Assembly (NCBI RefSeq): GCF_041529975.1
Contig: NZ_CP168030.1
Location: 372,001-436,000 of the forward strand
DNA: 64,000 nucleotides
DNA from: Microbacterium maritypicum
GTDB taxonomy: Bacteria > Actinomycetota > Actinomycetes > Actinomycetales > Microbacteriaceae
Direction: 5' to 3'
Shown here: piece after piece, positions 1-8,044 of the stretch
Position numbering within the stretch: the stretch's first letter is position 1
Layout of the letters: every line of letters starts with the position of its first letter
The notes under the pieces: generated by a model
The model's database searches: none
The model's input: only the letters and a program-made list of their open reading frames with translations
Told to the model about the DNA's origin: nothing
Program-made: the position numbers and the translations under genes

Positions 1-723
1 CGCACACCGGATGGCGATACAGACCCGGTCGACCCGCAACCGTTCACCGCGGCTATGACCACGGCGCAGGCGGCTCCCGAAGACTCCTCGGTCGCCGACG
101 CCCTCACCGCGGCAGGCGTGGATCCCGCCGACCCCGCGACCGCCGCACTGCTCGCGATTCTCGCCACCCGCACCGGAGCCGATGCCGACGAGCTCTCCAG
201 CTGGCTCGCCCCGCCTCTGCCGACCGGCGAGCCGAAGGCAGCCCGCGACGATCTCACTCCGTTCGTGGAGCACGCACTCGACGGCGTGCAGGTCGGACTG
301 AGTTCCCCGGTCGCGCGCATCGCGTACGACGACTCCGGCGTCAGCGTGCGCCTCGGCACCGGTGAGGCCCTGTCGTTCGACCGGGTCGTCGTGACGGTGC
401 CGCTCGGTGTGCTCCAGAAGCGCAGCATCGAGTTCGAGCCTGCGCTCCCGTTCTCGCAGCGGGGTGCGATCGCCGCTCTCGGCACGGGTGCGATCGAGAC
501 CGTCTGGCTGCGGTGGGACGAGCCGTTCTGGCAGAACGAGGAGTCGATCTGGCACGCCGTGGGAGCCGATGTGCTGATCCCGACCTGGATCAACCTGCAG
601 CCGACGACCGGAGAGAATGTGCTCGTGGGCCTCGTCGGCGGCACCGCTGCCGCGGACTTCGCCGCGCTCGACGAGAAGGCGGCCCTCGAAGCGGCCCTCG
701 CCTCGCTCACGCTCTGGGTCTGA
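1..723 (+). CDS. FAD-dependent amine oxidase, fragment (5' end outside window, 3' end truncated)
   Basis: The frame is open from the window edge, so the true start lies upstream; the ATG at 55 is internal. The visible 240 residues match the substrate/FAD region of flavin monoamine oxidases: 'VARIAYDDSGVSV', then 'RVVVTVPLGVLQ' and 'FEPALPF', then 'VWLRWDEPFW'. Members normally continue about 100 residues past the 'LVGLVGG' block to a C-terminal FAD-binding segment with a W-x-x-DP..GSYS-type stretch. Here the protein stops after 'LASLTLWV', and neither of the other two forward frames up to the next gene (antisense, 3' end at 790) restores the missing part. Oxidative deamination of amines would be the family role, but this copy is probably inactive or a decaying gene. 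Family assignment is fairly sure; function is not. Confidence 0.6.
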   Translation, partial: RTPDGDTDPVDPQPFTAAMTTAQAAPEDSSVADALTAAGVDPADPATAALLAILATRTGADADELSSWLAPPLPTGEPKAARDDLTPFVEHALDGVQVGLSSPVARIAYDDSGVSVRLGTGEALSFDRVVVTVPLGVLQKRSIEFEPALPFSQRGAIAALGTGAIETVWLRWDEPFWQNEESIWHAVGADVLIPTWINLQPTTGENVLVGLVGGTAAADFAALDEKAALEAALASLTLWV

Positions 724-789
724 CCGCGCTCCCCGTCGGAGCCGCTTCCACCGACGCCGTTCCGTCCGGCACCACGAAGTCCGACGCGT

Positions 790-1527
790 CTAGCTCCGCG
801 CGGTCGCCGTCTCCCGCGCGGATTCCTCCGGCACCTGCTCGCCCTCGACCGCGGGCGGCCGGTCCGGAGCATCGGCCTCGTCGTCGGCATCCGTCCGCAG
901 TCGTCTCGGCAGCGGCATGCGGCTGATGAGCACGAGCACGGTCGAGACCACGGCGAAACTGCCGAGCGCGATCGCCGCCGACGCGAGGAACTCGATCGGC
1001 CCGCTCACCTGCCGCGGGTCGAGGAAGTAGTAGGGGTACCAGCCGATCATCGGCCCACGGATCATCGTCGCGACCCCCCAGAGCACCGGGTAGGCGAGGG
1101 ACACCGGGACCACCCGCCACGGCACCGATCGGTGGCCGGGCGCCAGGGCCCATGCCGCCACCGTCAGCGCCGGCAGCCAGAAGTGCAACACCTGATCCGA
1201 CCACGGCACATCGATGCGGATACCGCGGATGCCGGCCTGCCAGACGAGGATCGCGAACACCAGTCCGGCGGTGATCGTCCAGGTCAGCACGAGTGCCAGT
1301 GCCACCGTGAGCCACCGCGGATCCCGCGCCGCGCGCAGAGCGATCACCCCCGCGATCGTGAGCAGCACGACGAACGCGATGTTGGACTGGTTGGTCAAGT
1401 AAGCGAAGAAGTTCTGGCTCGCGATCGTGTGCGACGCGAGCCCCCAGCTCAGCCGGTGGATGAGCGCCACGAGGCAGACGGCGGCAGCGCCGAGGCGGAG
1501 CAGGCCGAAGGCGGTACGCGCCTTCAC
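790..1527 (-). CDS. Pr6Pr-type integral membrane protein
   Basis: A 245-residue protein with about six hydrophobic segments. Blocks such as 'FFAYLTNQSNIAFVVLL' near residue 40, 'VPWSDQVLHFWLPALT' and 'GWYPYYFLDP' are typical of the Pr6Pr (FAR-17a/AIG1-like) membrane family that is widespread in actinobacteria. Members have no agreed biochemical role; vertebrate relatives hydrolyse fatty-acid esters of hydroxy fatty acids through Thr and His residues, but I cannot show that activity here. The C-terminal 35 residues are charged and probably cytoplasmic. It stands alone, with its 3' end facing the broken amine oxidase gene. Confidence 0.75.
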   Translation of the reverse strand: MKARTAFGLLRLGAAAVCLVALIHRLSWGLASHTIASQNFFAYLTNQSNIAFVVLLTIAGVIALRAARDPRWLTVALALVLTWTITAGLVFAILVWQAGIRGIRIDVPWSDQVLHFWLPALTVAAWALAPGHRSVPWRVVPVSLAYPVLWGVATMIRGPMIGWYPYYFLDPRQVSGPIEFLASAAIALGSFAVVSTVLVLISRMPLPRRLRTDADDEADAPDRPPAVEGEQVPEESARETATARS

Positions 1528-1653
1528 CGCTGCGTCACCCGCCTTTTCCTCATCCGCCGAGTCTACGGATCGGACCTCCGAGGTTCCGTCGCGCCGCAGA
1601 GGGCGCCCGTCCCGACGGGTGTGGATCCGTGCTGATGATCCTGTGTCGGCGTG

Positions 1654-2043
1654 TCAGCGTCGGGGTTCGCGGGTCGACCACAGCGCCAGTGCGACGAGCA
1701 CGGGCTGGAAGAACAGCCGGACGAAACGCTTCATGTCCGTGTCGAGGCCGAAGCCGTCACGGTGGTGCATCCACTGCGCCACGTTGCCGGGGAACACGGC
1801 GACGAAGAACAGTGCGGCGATCGTGCCGACCGTGCGCCGACGGCGTCGCGCCAGCAGCAGGGCAGAGCCGAGCGCGACCTCGGCCACGCCCGAGGCGAGC
1901 ACGGTCGTATCGGGGTCGAGCGGTAGCGACTCGGGAACCTGGGCCTGGAACTCCTCACGAGCCACCGTGAGGTGGGAGACGCCCGCGAAGACGAGGGAGG
2001 CGCCGAGGAAGATGCGGCCGATGGTGCGGGCAGGAGTCGACAT
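1654..2043 (-). CDS. DoxX-like small membrane protein
   Basis: A 129-residue protein with four predicted transmembrane helices. An N-terminal 'RIFLGASLVFAGVSHL' helix is followed by an acidic loop and 'VLASGVAEVALGSALLLA', a pattern characteristic of DoxX/MauE-like quinol-associated membrane proteins. The loop 'NVAQWMHHRDGFGLD' before the last helix is also typical of the actinobacterial subgroup. The start at 2043 gives a compact protein with a short polar N-terminus. It is transcribed alone, about 30 bases downstream of the RNase H gene on the same strand, so it may be co-transcribed with it. Precise function unknown. Confidence 0.7.
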   Translation of the reverse strand: MSTPARTIGRIFLGASLVFAGVSHLTVAREEFQAQVPESLPLDPDTTVLASGVAEVALGSALLLARRRRRTVGTIAALFFVAVFPGNVAQWMHHRDGFGLDTDMKRFVRLFFQPVLVALALWSTREPRR

Positions 2044-2072
2044 GGGGCGAGTTTACGCCTCGGCAGCCACGC

Positions 2073-2903
2073 TCAGATCAGGCGGCGGAGGGCTTCTTCG
2101 AGCGAGACGCCCTGTGCTTCGGCGCGGTCGCGCAGGCGGGCGTGCTCGTCGGAGGAGAGGGGGATCCGCAGCTCGATCGGGTCGTCGTCGGGGGAGTCCA
2201 GGCCGTCGAGCAGATCGGATGCTTCGGCCCAGAGCGGCTCCGCGAGCGAGGCGGCCGCGGCGGGAGAGGGGGCGGATGCTGCCGCTGCCGCGGTCGAGCG
2301 GGCGCGGTCCTCGGTCGTGACCGCACTCGCGCCCGCGGAACTCGTCCCGGCAGCCGCGGAACCGGCCGATGCGGCCGATGCGGACGGTGCGGATGCGGCG
2401 ACGGACGCGGATCCGGATACGGCAGCGCCGGCATCCGTTCCCCTCGTAAAGCCCGGTCCTCGTCGCGGTTCCTGCTTCGCCTGGTACGCCTTGGCGGCGG
2501 CGTTCGCGCGTTCGTCGGCCGCTTCGTTGAGCGGGTGTCCGGCGTGCCCCTTGACCCACGAGAACTCGACGTCACGGCCACGGATCGCCTCGTCGATGCC
2601 CTCGAGCAGGTCGCGGTTGAGCACGGGTCCGCCGTCGGACTTGCGCCAGCCCTTGCGCTTCCAGCCCGGCATCCACTTGGTCACGGAGTCGATCACGTAG
2701 CGGCTGTCGCACTCGATCAGCAGCTTCTCGTCGGTGCCGGCGGTCGCGAGCAGCAGTTCGAGGACCGCGCGCAGCTCGCCCTGGTTGTTGGTGCCGTGCG
2801 GGGAACCGCCGGCAGCCCAGTTCGCGTCGTCGATGTACCAGGCCCAGCCGTTGGGGCCGGGGTTGCCCAGGGCGGAGCCGTCTGCGGCGGCGGTGATCGT
2901 CAT
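2073..2903 (-). CDS. rnhA: Ribonuclease HI with long C-terminal extension
   Basis: Cleaves the RNA strand of RNA-DNA hybrids (R-loops, Okazaki primers). The catalytic acidic set is complete: D8 in 'AADGSALGNPGPNGW', E43 in 'NNQGELRAV', D66 in 'ECDSRYVID' and D130 in 'NEAADERANAAA', with H120 in 'WVKGHAGH'. The catalytic domain ends near residue 145. It is followed by an Ala/Ser-rich linker of about 80 residues, encoded by GATGCG-rich simple sequence, and a structured tail ('IELRIPLSSDEHARLRDRAEAQ') that resembles a ribbon-helix-helix DNA-binding segment. Usual RNase HI is about 150 residues; this one is 276. The enzyme call is firm; the role of the tail is unknown. Confidence 0.9.
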   Translation of the reverse strand: MTITAAADGSALGNPGPNGWAWYIDDANWAAGGSPHGTNNQGELRAVLELLLATAGTDEKLLIECDSRYVIDSVTKWMPGWKRKGWRKSDGGPVLNRDLLEGIDEAIRGRDVEFSWVKGHAGHPLNEAADERANAAAKAYQAKQEPRRGPGFTRGTDAGAAVSGSASVAASAPSASAASAGSAAAGTSSAGASAVTTEDRARSTAAAAASAPSPAAAASLAEPLWAEASDLLDGLDSPDDDPIELRIPLSSDEHARLRDRAEAQGVSLEEALRRLI

Positions 2904-3005
2904 CCCTCAACCGTAGCCGCGCGGCCCGTCGTCGATTCGCACCGGGGTCGCAGTGAATCGATGGTTGCCCTGCGTCGCGGTGGCGCAACTGCGACGTGGT
3001 GCAGG

Positions 3006-3251
3006 TCAGTCCTCTTCAGCCTCGGGCTCGCCGTTCTCGGCCGCGACGGCCTCGGGGGCGGGAGGTGCGACCGGGAACAGGACCGAGCTCAGGTCGCCGC
3101 TGGTCTCCGCGCCGAGTCCGATCGAGAGCGGGTCGACGACGGGCGCCGTGTCGAGCACGTCCGCCTCCGTGCGCTCGAGCGGCTCAGAGGGCAGCACCCA
3201 CTGGTTCTCTTGTTCTTCCGGCTTCTGCTGGAACAGTCCCATGGTCTCCAT
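3006..3251 (-). CDS. Small acidic hypothetical protein
   Basis: An 81-residue protein beginning 'METMGLFQQKPEEQENQWVL', rich in Glu, Pro and Ala, with no membrane segment or recognised domain. The frame stays open further upstream to 3467, but that part is low-complexity and overlaps the emfourin-type gene, so I place the start at the ATG at 3251 behind a GGCAGG Shine-Dalgarno-like sequence; 3242 is an alternative. The acidic, proline-rich composition suggests a disordered protein. I do not recognise a family. Confidence 0.5.
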   Translation of the reverse strand: METMGLFQQKPEEQENQWVLPSEPLERTEADVLDTAPVVDPLSIGLGAETSGDLSSVLFPVAPPAPEAVAAENGEPEAEED

Positions 3252-3321
3252 TGTGAACCTGCCCGGCGGCGACGGGGCCGGATTCACACCGGATTGATCG
3301 GGAGCCGGAGCGGATGCGGGT

Positions 3322-3630
3322 TCAGCGCCTGGCGGCCGTGCGCACCGCTTCGACGAGGGTGCGCCAGGGGCCGTCGAGAGCGGAGTCGGGCACGTCGCGT
3401 TCCCGGCGCTCGGAGGGTGTGCGGGCCCGGATGCTCCAGACGTACCGGTCGGCGCCGGTGCCGGCATCCACCTCCTCGTCCCACGGGCAGCCGTCGATGA
3501 GGTCGATCCACTCCCCGGCGTCGTCGGGCTCGGCTTCCACCCGCCACTGACGACGGATGCCCGCGATACCGCCGGTGCGCACCACCGCGATCACGACGTG
3601 CGTGTCAGTCGGTGGAGGGGACTCGCTCAT
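3322..3630 (-). CDS. Emfourin-type protealysin inhibitor
   Basis: A 102-residue protein containing 'VVRTGGIAGIRRQWRVEAE' near the N-terminus, the hallmark of emfourin, a small protein inhibitor of protealysin-like M4 metalloproteases usually encoded beside its target. Here the gene lies directly downstream of an M4 protease and overlaps its last codons by about 26 bases, so expression is probably coupled. The ATG at 3630 has GGGAG nine bases upstream inside the protease gene; the ATG at 3636 would be too close to that site. The likely role is to keep the cytoplasmic protease in check. Family known from Serratia and actinobacteria; inhibition here is inferred. Confidence 0.8.
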   Translation of the reverse strand: MSESPPPTDTHVVIAVVRTGGIAGIRRQWRVEAEPDDAGEWIDLIDGCPWDEEVDAGTGADRYVWSIRARTPSERRERDVPDSALDGPWRTLVEAVRTAARR

Positions 3631-4675
3631 CTTCATAGACTCCCACGGCACTCCAGGCGCGTCGAGCCGCTTCGGCCGTGGCATCGTCGAGCGCGGTGGC
3701 GGCGGCGACCGTGGCGTCGGCGAACTCCGTGAAGGTCGCCGTGCTCGACAGGCCCCCGGTGAGAGCCCGATACCAGACGGTGCCCGCCCGCTCCCAGGCG
3801 TTGCCGCCGAGGTCGGTCGCGAACAGGGCGAAGGCGCGGTTGGGGATGCCGGAGTTGATGTGCACCCCGCCGTTGTCTTCGGTCGTGCGCACGAAGCCGC
3901 TCATGTGGTCGGGCTGCGGGTCTTTGCCGAGCTCGTCGTCGTCGTAGGCGGTGCCGGGCGCGATCATCGAGCGCAGCGCCGCACCCTCGACGGCGTCGGT
4001 GAAGATCTCGGCGCCGATGAGCCAGGTCGCCTGGTCGGCGGTCTGGCCGAGGGCGTACTGCTCGGTCAGCGCGCCGAACACGTCGGCGATGGACTCGTTC
4101 AGCGCCCCGGGCTGCCCCTGGTATTCGAGGTTCGCGGTGTGCTGCACGACGCCGTGCGCGAGCTCGTGGCCGATGACGGTGAGCGATCCCGTGAACCCCT
4201 GGAACACCTCGCCGTCGCCGTCGCCGAACACCATGCGCTCGCCGTCCCAGAACGCGTTGTCGTAGTCGACGCCGTAGTGCACGGTCGCGTCCAGCGGGGC
4301 TCCGGCGTCGTCGAGGGAGTTGCGCTGGAACGCGGCCAGCAGCATCTCGAACGTGGCGCCGAGCCCGTCGAACGCCTCGTTGACCGCGGTGTCTTCCACC
4401 GGGCCGTCGTCTTCGCCGCGCACCACGGCTCCGGGTAGCTGCTGCGTGTTGCCGGCATCGCTGATCGTGCGGTTGGGAGCATCCGAAAGCTGGGCGACGA
4501 GGTCGCCGTTCTCGTCGATCGACAGGTCGATGCGCGCGCGGAAGGGCGGACGACCCGACGTGAGCGTCTGCCGCGCGGCGGCTGCGGCCTTGGGGAAACG
4601 CCCCGACTCGGCCAGGCGCGCGAGCAGATAGGAGGGGACCACTCCATGACTTTCTCCGGATGCTGTGCTGCTCAT
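3605..4675 (-). CDS. Protealysin-like M4 family zinc metalloprotease
   Basis: A 356-residue thermolysin-family protease. The zinc motif HELAH is at residues 170-174 ('VIGHELAHGVVQHT'), the third ligand E194 lies in 'GALNESIADVFG', and the downstream 'GGVHINSGIPNRAF' block supplies the catalytic His region. There is no signal peptide. The short N-terminal part with 'GVVPSYLLARLAE' matches the compact PPxY-type propeptide of protealysins rather than the long secreted thermolysin propeptide, so it is probably cytoplasmic and self-processed. It is followed by an overlapping emfourin-type inhibitor gene. Protealysins have been linked to host-cell invasion in Serratia; no such role can be claimed here. 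Confidence 0.88.
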   Translation of the reverse strand: MSSTASGESHGVVPSYLLARLAESGRFPKAAAAARQTLTSGRPPFRARIDLSIDENGDLVAQLSDAPNRTISDAGNTQQLPGAVVRGEDDGPVEDTAVNEAFDGLGATFEMLLAAFQRNSLDDAGAPLDATVHYGVDYDNAFWDGERMVFGDGDGEVFQGFTGSLTVIGHELAHGVVQHTANLEYQGQPGALNESIADVFGALTEQYALGQTADQATWLIGAEIFTDAVEGAALRSMIAPGTAYDDDELGKDPQPDHMSGFVRTTEDNGGVHINSGIPNRAFALFATDLGGNAWERAGTVWYRALTGGLSSTATFTEFADATVAAATALDDATAEAARRAWSAVGVYEDERVPSTD

Positions 4676-4730
4676 GTTGCGACCCTACGCCGGGGCGCTG
4701 ACGTTCGGGCTGACTGTCCGTGGGCATGAC

Positions 4731-4812
4731 GCGAAATGAAGGAGATCGCGCGCTTCGAAGGCGCCATCCGCCTCACAGCTCCTTCGTTCCGTGTTTTCTC
4801 CTCCATTCCGTG
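4731..4812. repeat. Intergenic palindromic repeat, family C copy 1
   Basis: The gene-free stretch between the M4 protease start and the AztD-like gene holds GAAATGAAGGAG at 4733-4744 facing CTCCTTCGTTCC at 4779-4790 (10 of 12 pair) and a further CTCCTCCATTCC at 4798-4809. GAAGGAGATC and ATGAAGGAG recur in the repeat at 38203-38269. It could fold into a hairpin; no coding capacity is evident. Confidence 0.45.
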
Positions 4813-4852
4813 CGCCTCGGCCTCGCGGCGGCGGGCTGAGATGCCACCCGGC

Positions 4853-4875
4853 TTGATAACGAGAATCGTTCTCAA
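4853..4875. promoter_or_regulatory. Zur/Fur-like operator upstream of the AztD-like pair
   Basis: An interrupted palindrome with ten-base arms: TTGATAACGA, three bases, TCGTTCTCAA (one mismatch). The inner 15 bases CGAGAATCGTTCTCA fit the 7-1-7 shape of Fur-family boxes. It ends 15 bases before the ATG at 4891, so a bound repressor would cover the promoter. A near-identical core recurs at 30001-30015. Given that AztD proteins bind zinc, Zur is the best guess for the regulator. Confidence 0.65.
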
Positions 4876-4890
4876 TAGGGTGAGAGCGTC

Positions 4891-6111
4891 ATGAACCCAC
4901 CTCCCCGCCGAACCGCATCCGTCGCCGCCACGCTCACGCTGTCGCTCGCGTTCACCGCCTGTGCCCCGGCCGCCGCGCCCACGCCCGCCGCACCGGCCGC
5001 GACCGCTTCCGACGCGCACGGCATCGACGCGGGTGGCGCGGCCGAGGTCGCCTCCCCGGCCCGCGCGCTCGTGATCGCCGACGGGCGGGGCAAGCTCACG
5101 CTCCTCGACCTCGCCACCGAAGAGCGCTCGACCCTCGCGCCAGGCCGCAGCGGCATCGCCGGTCTCTTCGGGGACGGCCGTCTCGTCTACCGCGCGCACG
5201 ACGCGGAGGGTGGTACCGCGGTCGAGGTGTTCGACTCCGCGCGCTGGACCGTGCCGCACGGCGATCACACGCACTCCTTCCGTGGCGCCCCGCAGACACT
5301 CGGAACCCTCGAGGGCGAGGGAGACGTCACGGTGGTCGCCGGTGAACAGCGGGCGACCGTCGCCTTCGCGGGCGGGGAACTGGTCCTGCTCGCCCACGAC
5401 GCACTCGGCGAGGGGCTCGATGCCGCCCCGCGTGTGACCGTCGATGCCACCGGCCCCGTCGCCCCACTCGCCGGACACCTGCTCGTACCGACCGCGGGGG
5501 CCACGATCGAGCTGCTCGACCCCGCCGGCGACCGCGTCCCGGGTGTGGCAGTCCCGTGCACCGACCCCTCTGACGCCGACCTCACCCGCGTCGGCGCCGT
5601 CTTCTCCTGCGCCGAGGGGGCCGTGCTCTTCACCCGCGAGGTCGGCGGCACCATCGCCGCCGAGACCATCCCGTACCCCGTGAACGCCACCCCGACGAGC
5701 AGCCTCTCCGGCCGCGCCGACCGCCCCGACCTCGCCGGAGTCGCGGGCGAGCAGGGGGCGTGGCTGCTGGACGTGCGACAGCGGCAGTGGATGCTGCTGC
5801 CCTCCGATGTGCCGCTGTTGCAGGCCGCCGCGCTCGGTGACGACGACAGTCGCACGGTCGTGATCGATGCCGACGGTCGCGTGCGGGTGCTCGCCGCGGA
5901 CGGCGCGGTGTTGGCCCGCACGGAACCGCTGCTGGCGGCATCCGTCGCCGACCCCGCCCTGCGCGACCGCGTGCAGCTGCTCGTCGACGCCCGGCACGCC
6001 TACGTGATCGATCCGGCGACCGGCGTCGTGCACGAGATCGACCACGGCGACGGCACCGTCACTCGGACCTTCACCGACCTCGACCCCTGGTTCGTGCAGC
6101 AGGTCGGCTGA
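4891..6111 (+). CDS. AztD-like zinc-binding lipoprotein (first copy)
   Basis: A 406-residue lipoprotein with signal peptide and lipobox 'AFTAC' (C24), followed by an Ala/Pro/Thr linker and a beta-propeller-like series of short repeats ending with 'YVIDPATGVVHEIDHGDGTVT'. The His-rich 'HGDHTHSF' near residue 130, followed by 'GEGDVTVVAGEQRATVAF', matches the metal-binding region of AztD, the periplasmic zinc metallochaperone that passes zinc to the binding protein of the AztABC importer. The partner transporter genes are not in this window. A Zur/Fur-like operator sits just upstream, and a second AztD-like gene follows 66 bases downstream, so the two form an operon. Family fairly sure; zinc specificity inferred. 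Confidence 0.72.
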   Translation: MNPPPRRTASVAATLTLSLAFTACAPAAAPTPAAPAATASDAHGIDAGGAAEVASPARALVIADGRGKLTLLDLATEERSTLAPGRSGIAGLFGDGRLVYRAHDAEGGTAVEVFDSARWTVPHGDHTHSFRGAPQTLGTLEGEGDVTVVAGEQRATVAFAGGELVLLAHDALGEGLDAAPRVTVDATGPVAPLAGHLLVPTAGATIELLDPAGDRVPGVAVPCTDPSDADLTRVGAVFSCAEGAVLFTREVGGTIAAETIPYPVNATPTSSLSGRADRPDLAGVAGEQGAWLLDVRQRQWMLLPSDVPLLQAAALGDDDSRTVVIDADGRVRVLAADGAVLARTEPLLAASVADPALRDRVQLLVDARHAYVIDPATGVVHEIDHGDGTVTRTFTDLDPWFVQQVG

Positions 6112-6177
6112 GCCCTCGACGACTCCGGTCGTCGCCGCGCATTCCGCGCACCCACCCAGAAGAAAGAGAGACGATCC

Positions 6178-7386
6178 ATGTCCCGACCCCGCAGCCGCCT
6201 CGCGATCGGCGCCCTCGGCGTGATCGCCGCCGTGGCGCTCGCCGGATGTGCGACCCCCGGGCCCGCCGCCGAGAACACCGCAGGCGCCGCACCGGAAGCC
6301 CACCACGAAGGCGACACCCGCATCGCCGTGACCTACGACGGCGGTGTGCTCGTGCTCGACGGCGAGACCCTCGACACCATCGGGCAGGTCGAGCTCGGCG
6401 GCTTCCTGCGCGTCAACGGCGCCGGCGACCACGACGGGCACGTCTTCGTCACCGCCGAAGACGGCTTCCACGTGCTCGACTCCGGCCTGGCATCCGGCAC
6501 CGTCGAGCTCACCGGCGAGGTGTTCGACGCCGAAGCCGCGGGCCACGCAGTCCCGCACGCCGGACGCACGGCCCTGTTCGACGACGGCACCGGCGAGGTG
6601 CGGATCTTCGACACGGATGCCGTCGGCACCGGCACCCTTCCCGAGGTGGACACGATCACCTCGGAGGCCGCCCACCACGGTGTGGCGCTCGAGCTCGCCG
6701 ACGGCAGCATCCTCTCGACGATCGGCACGGCCGAGGCGCGCAGCGGAGTCCGTCACCTCGCGGCCGACGGCACCGAGCTCACCCGCAACGAGCAGTGCCC
6801 GAGCGTGCACGGCGAGGGCGCGCTCAAGGGCGAGGTCGTGATGTTCGGCTGCGACGACGGCGTGCTGCTCTTCGACGGCGGCGTCTTCACCAAGATCGAC
6901 GCCCCCGACGAGTTCGGTCGCACCGGCAACGCGTACGTGAGCGACACCAGCGCGATCGCCTTCGGCGACTACAAGACCGACCCCGATCAGGAGGGCTACC
7001 TGCTGTCGCAGCTCGCGCGCATCGACACCGCGACGCAGACGATGTCGATCGTCGACCTCCCGGAAGGTGTGGAGTACACCTGGCGCGGGGTGGGACGCGA
7101 CGGACACGACAACGTCGTGGTGCTCGGGGCCGACGGCAGCCTGTCGCTGCTCGACGAGTCAGGCGAGCTCGTCGACGCCTGGGATGTGATCGATCCGTGG
7201 GAGAGCCCGACCGAGTGGCAGCAGCCGCACCCGGGCCTGCACGTGGTCGGCGACATCGCCTACGTGACCGAGCCGGCGAAGGACCGCATCCTCGCGGTCG
7301 ACCTGCACACCGGTGAGGTGTCGGCCGAGGCGACCCTCGACGTCGTGCCGAACGAGTTCGTGGTGGTCGGCGCCGCCGGACACTGA
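6178..7386 (+). CDS. aztD: AztD-like zinc metallochaperone lipoprotein (second copy)
   Basis: A 402-residue lipoprotein: signal peptide with lipobox 'LAGC' (C24), a His-containing linker ('EAHHEGDTR'), then a beta-propeller. The block 'GHAVPHAGRTALFDDGTGEV' is a strong AztD signature. It is closer to described AztD proteins than its upstream neighbour, with which it shares overall layout, so the pair probably arose by duplication. It acts outside the membrane, binding and delivering zinc. An AAGAAAGAGAG purine stretch precedes the ATG, and a strong terminator follows at 7395. It probably shares the operator at 4853-4875. Confidence 0.78.
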   Translation: MSRPRSRLAIGALGVIAAVALAGCATPGPAAENTAGAAPEAHHEGDTRIAVTYDGGVLVLDGETLDTIGQVELGGFLRVNGAGDHDGHVFVTAEDGFHVLDSGLASGTVELTGEVFDAEAAGHAVPHAGRTALFDDGTGEVRIFDTDAVGTGTLPEVDTITSEAAHHGVALELADGSILSTIGTAEARSGVRHLAADGTELTRNEQCPSVHGEGALKGEVVMFGCDDGVLLFDGGVFTKIDAPDEFGRTGNAYVSDTSAIAFGDYKTDPDQEGYLLSQLARIDTATQTMSIVDLPEGVEYTWRGVGRDGHDNVVVLGADGSLSLLDESGELVDAWDVIDPWESPTEWQQPHPGLHVVGDIAYVTEPAKDRILAVDLHTGEVSAEATLDVVPNEFVVVGAAGH

Positions 7387-7394
7387 GGGAGATC

Positions 7395-7433
7395 AGGAGG
7401 GCGGGTCCGTACGCACGGGCCCGCCCTCCTTTC
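7395..7433 (+). terminator. Rho-independent terminator after the AztD-like pair
   Basis: A 16-base-pair stem (7395-7410 with 7415-7430, one G-U pair) around the loop ACGC, followed by TTT. It separates the plus-strand AztD genes from the convergent minus-strand gene ending at 7443 and could serve both. Confidence 0.8.
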
Positions 7434-7442
7434 GTGCCGGAT

Positions 7443-7886
7443 TCAGTCCGACTCGATACTCAGCACCGTCGTCCGCATGCCGTCGGACTCGTACTGCACC
7501 GGCATCCCGGGGTGATCGATCGAGAACCAGAAGACGCCGTCGTCGGTGTCGTACCGGCGGCAGGTGAGCTGCCCGAGGGGCGTCGACAGTGTGACGGTCG
7601 ACACGCTCGTCGTCCCCGCGTCGAAGGCGGCATGTCCCTGCAGCTCGGCCCAGGTCACGCGGTTCGAGACGACGGCCTTCGGGTCTGCGGCGGCCCAGCG
7701 GTCGAGGGTCGCGCCCTCGTCGTCGGTGTCGCGGAAGCGGTTGACGTGTTCGCCCAGCGGGCCGTCGGGCCCCTCCAGGAGCAGCCGGATCAGCTTCCCC
7801 GATCCGGTGGCATCGCGGATCTCGGCGGCGGTGAAGGGCGTCGGCAGGAGTCCGGGGCCGAGCAGGTACGGGTCGGGTTCGGTCAT
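7443..7886 (-). CDS. Hypothetical protein
   Basis: A 147-residue soluble protein starting 'MTEPDPYLLGPGLLPTPFTA', with no signal peptide or membrane helix and no family I can name. Its N-terminal half has 'EIRDATGSGKLIRLLLEGPD', with an alpha-beta look, and its C-terminal half reads as beta strands ('LTCRRYDTDDGVFWFSID'). The frame continues upstream through repetitive intergenic sequence, so I use the ATG at 7886, which excludes the repeats. It stands alone between a terminator and the ROK regulator. Confidence 0.6.
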   Translation of the reverse strand: MTEPDPYLLGPGLLPTPFTAAEIRDATGSGKLIRLLLEGPDGPLGEHVNRFRDTDDEGATLDRWAAADPKAVVSNRVTWAELQGHAAFDAGTTSVSTVTLSTPLGQLTCRRYDTDDGVFWFSIDHPGMPVQYESDGMRTTVLSIESD

Positions 7887-7935
7887 GCGTCCAGTCTGCG
7901 CCCTGTGCCGTCTGCACCGCCCGCACCCCTTCGCC

Positions 7936-8041
7936 GAGTCGAGTGCACGGCGTGCTGCCGAGTGCACGGCTTGGTGCCGAGTGCACGGCGCGTTCGCGTG
8001 AAGATCCCGTGCACGGGGCCGCATCCCATGCACTCGGCGGA
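7936..8041. repeat. Intergenic GAGTGCACGG repeat cluster, family B copy 1
   Basis: Three direct copies of the motif GAGTGCACGGC occur between 7936 and 7989, followed by inverted partners (CCGTGCACGG near 8008 and TGCACTCGGC at the end). The 19 bases at 7955-7973 are identical to 17481-17499 in another intergenic region. The inverted copies would let a transcript fold into alternative hairpins. No coding function is seen. Confidence 0.65.
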
Positions 8042-8044
8042 GGG

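Noticed and set aside
4672..7107. Long open frame (about 811 codons) on the minus strand
   Set aside because: It is antisense to the two AztD-like lipoprotein genes, has no recognisable domain and a composition typical of GC-rich shadow frames.
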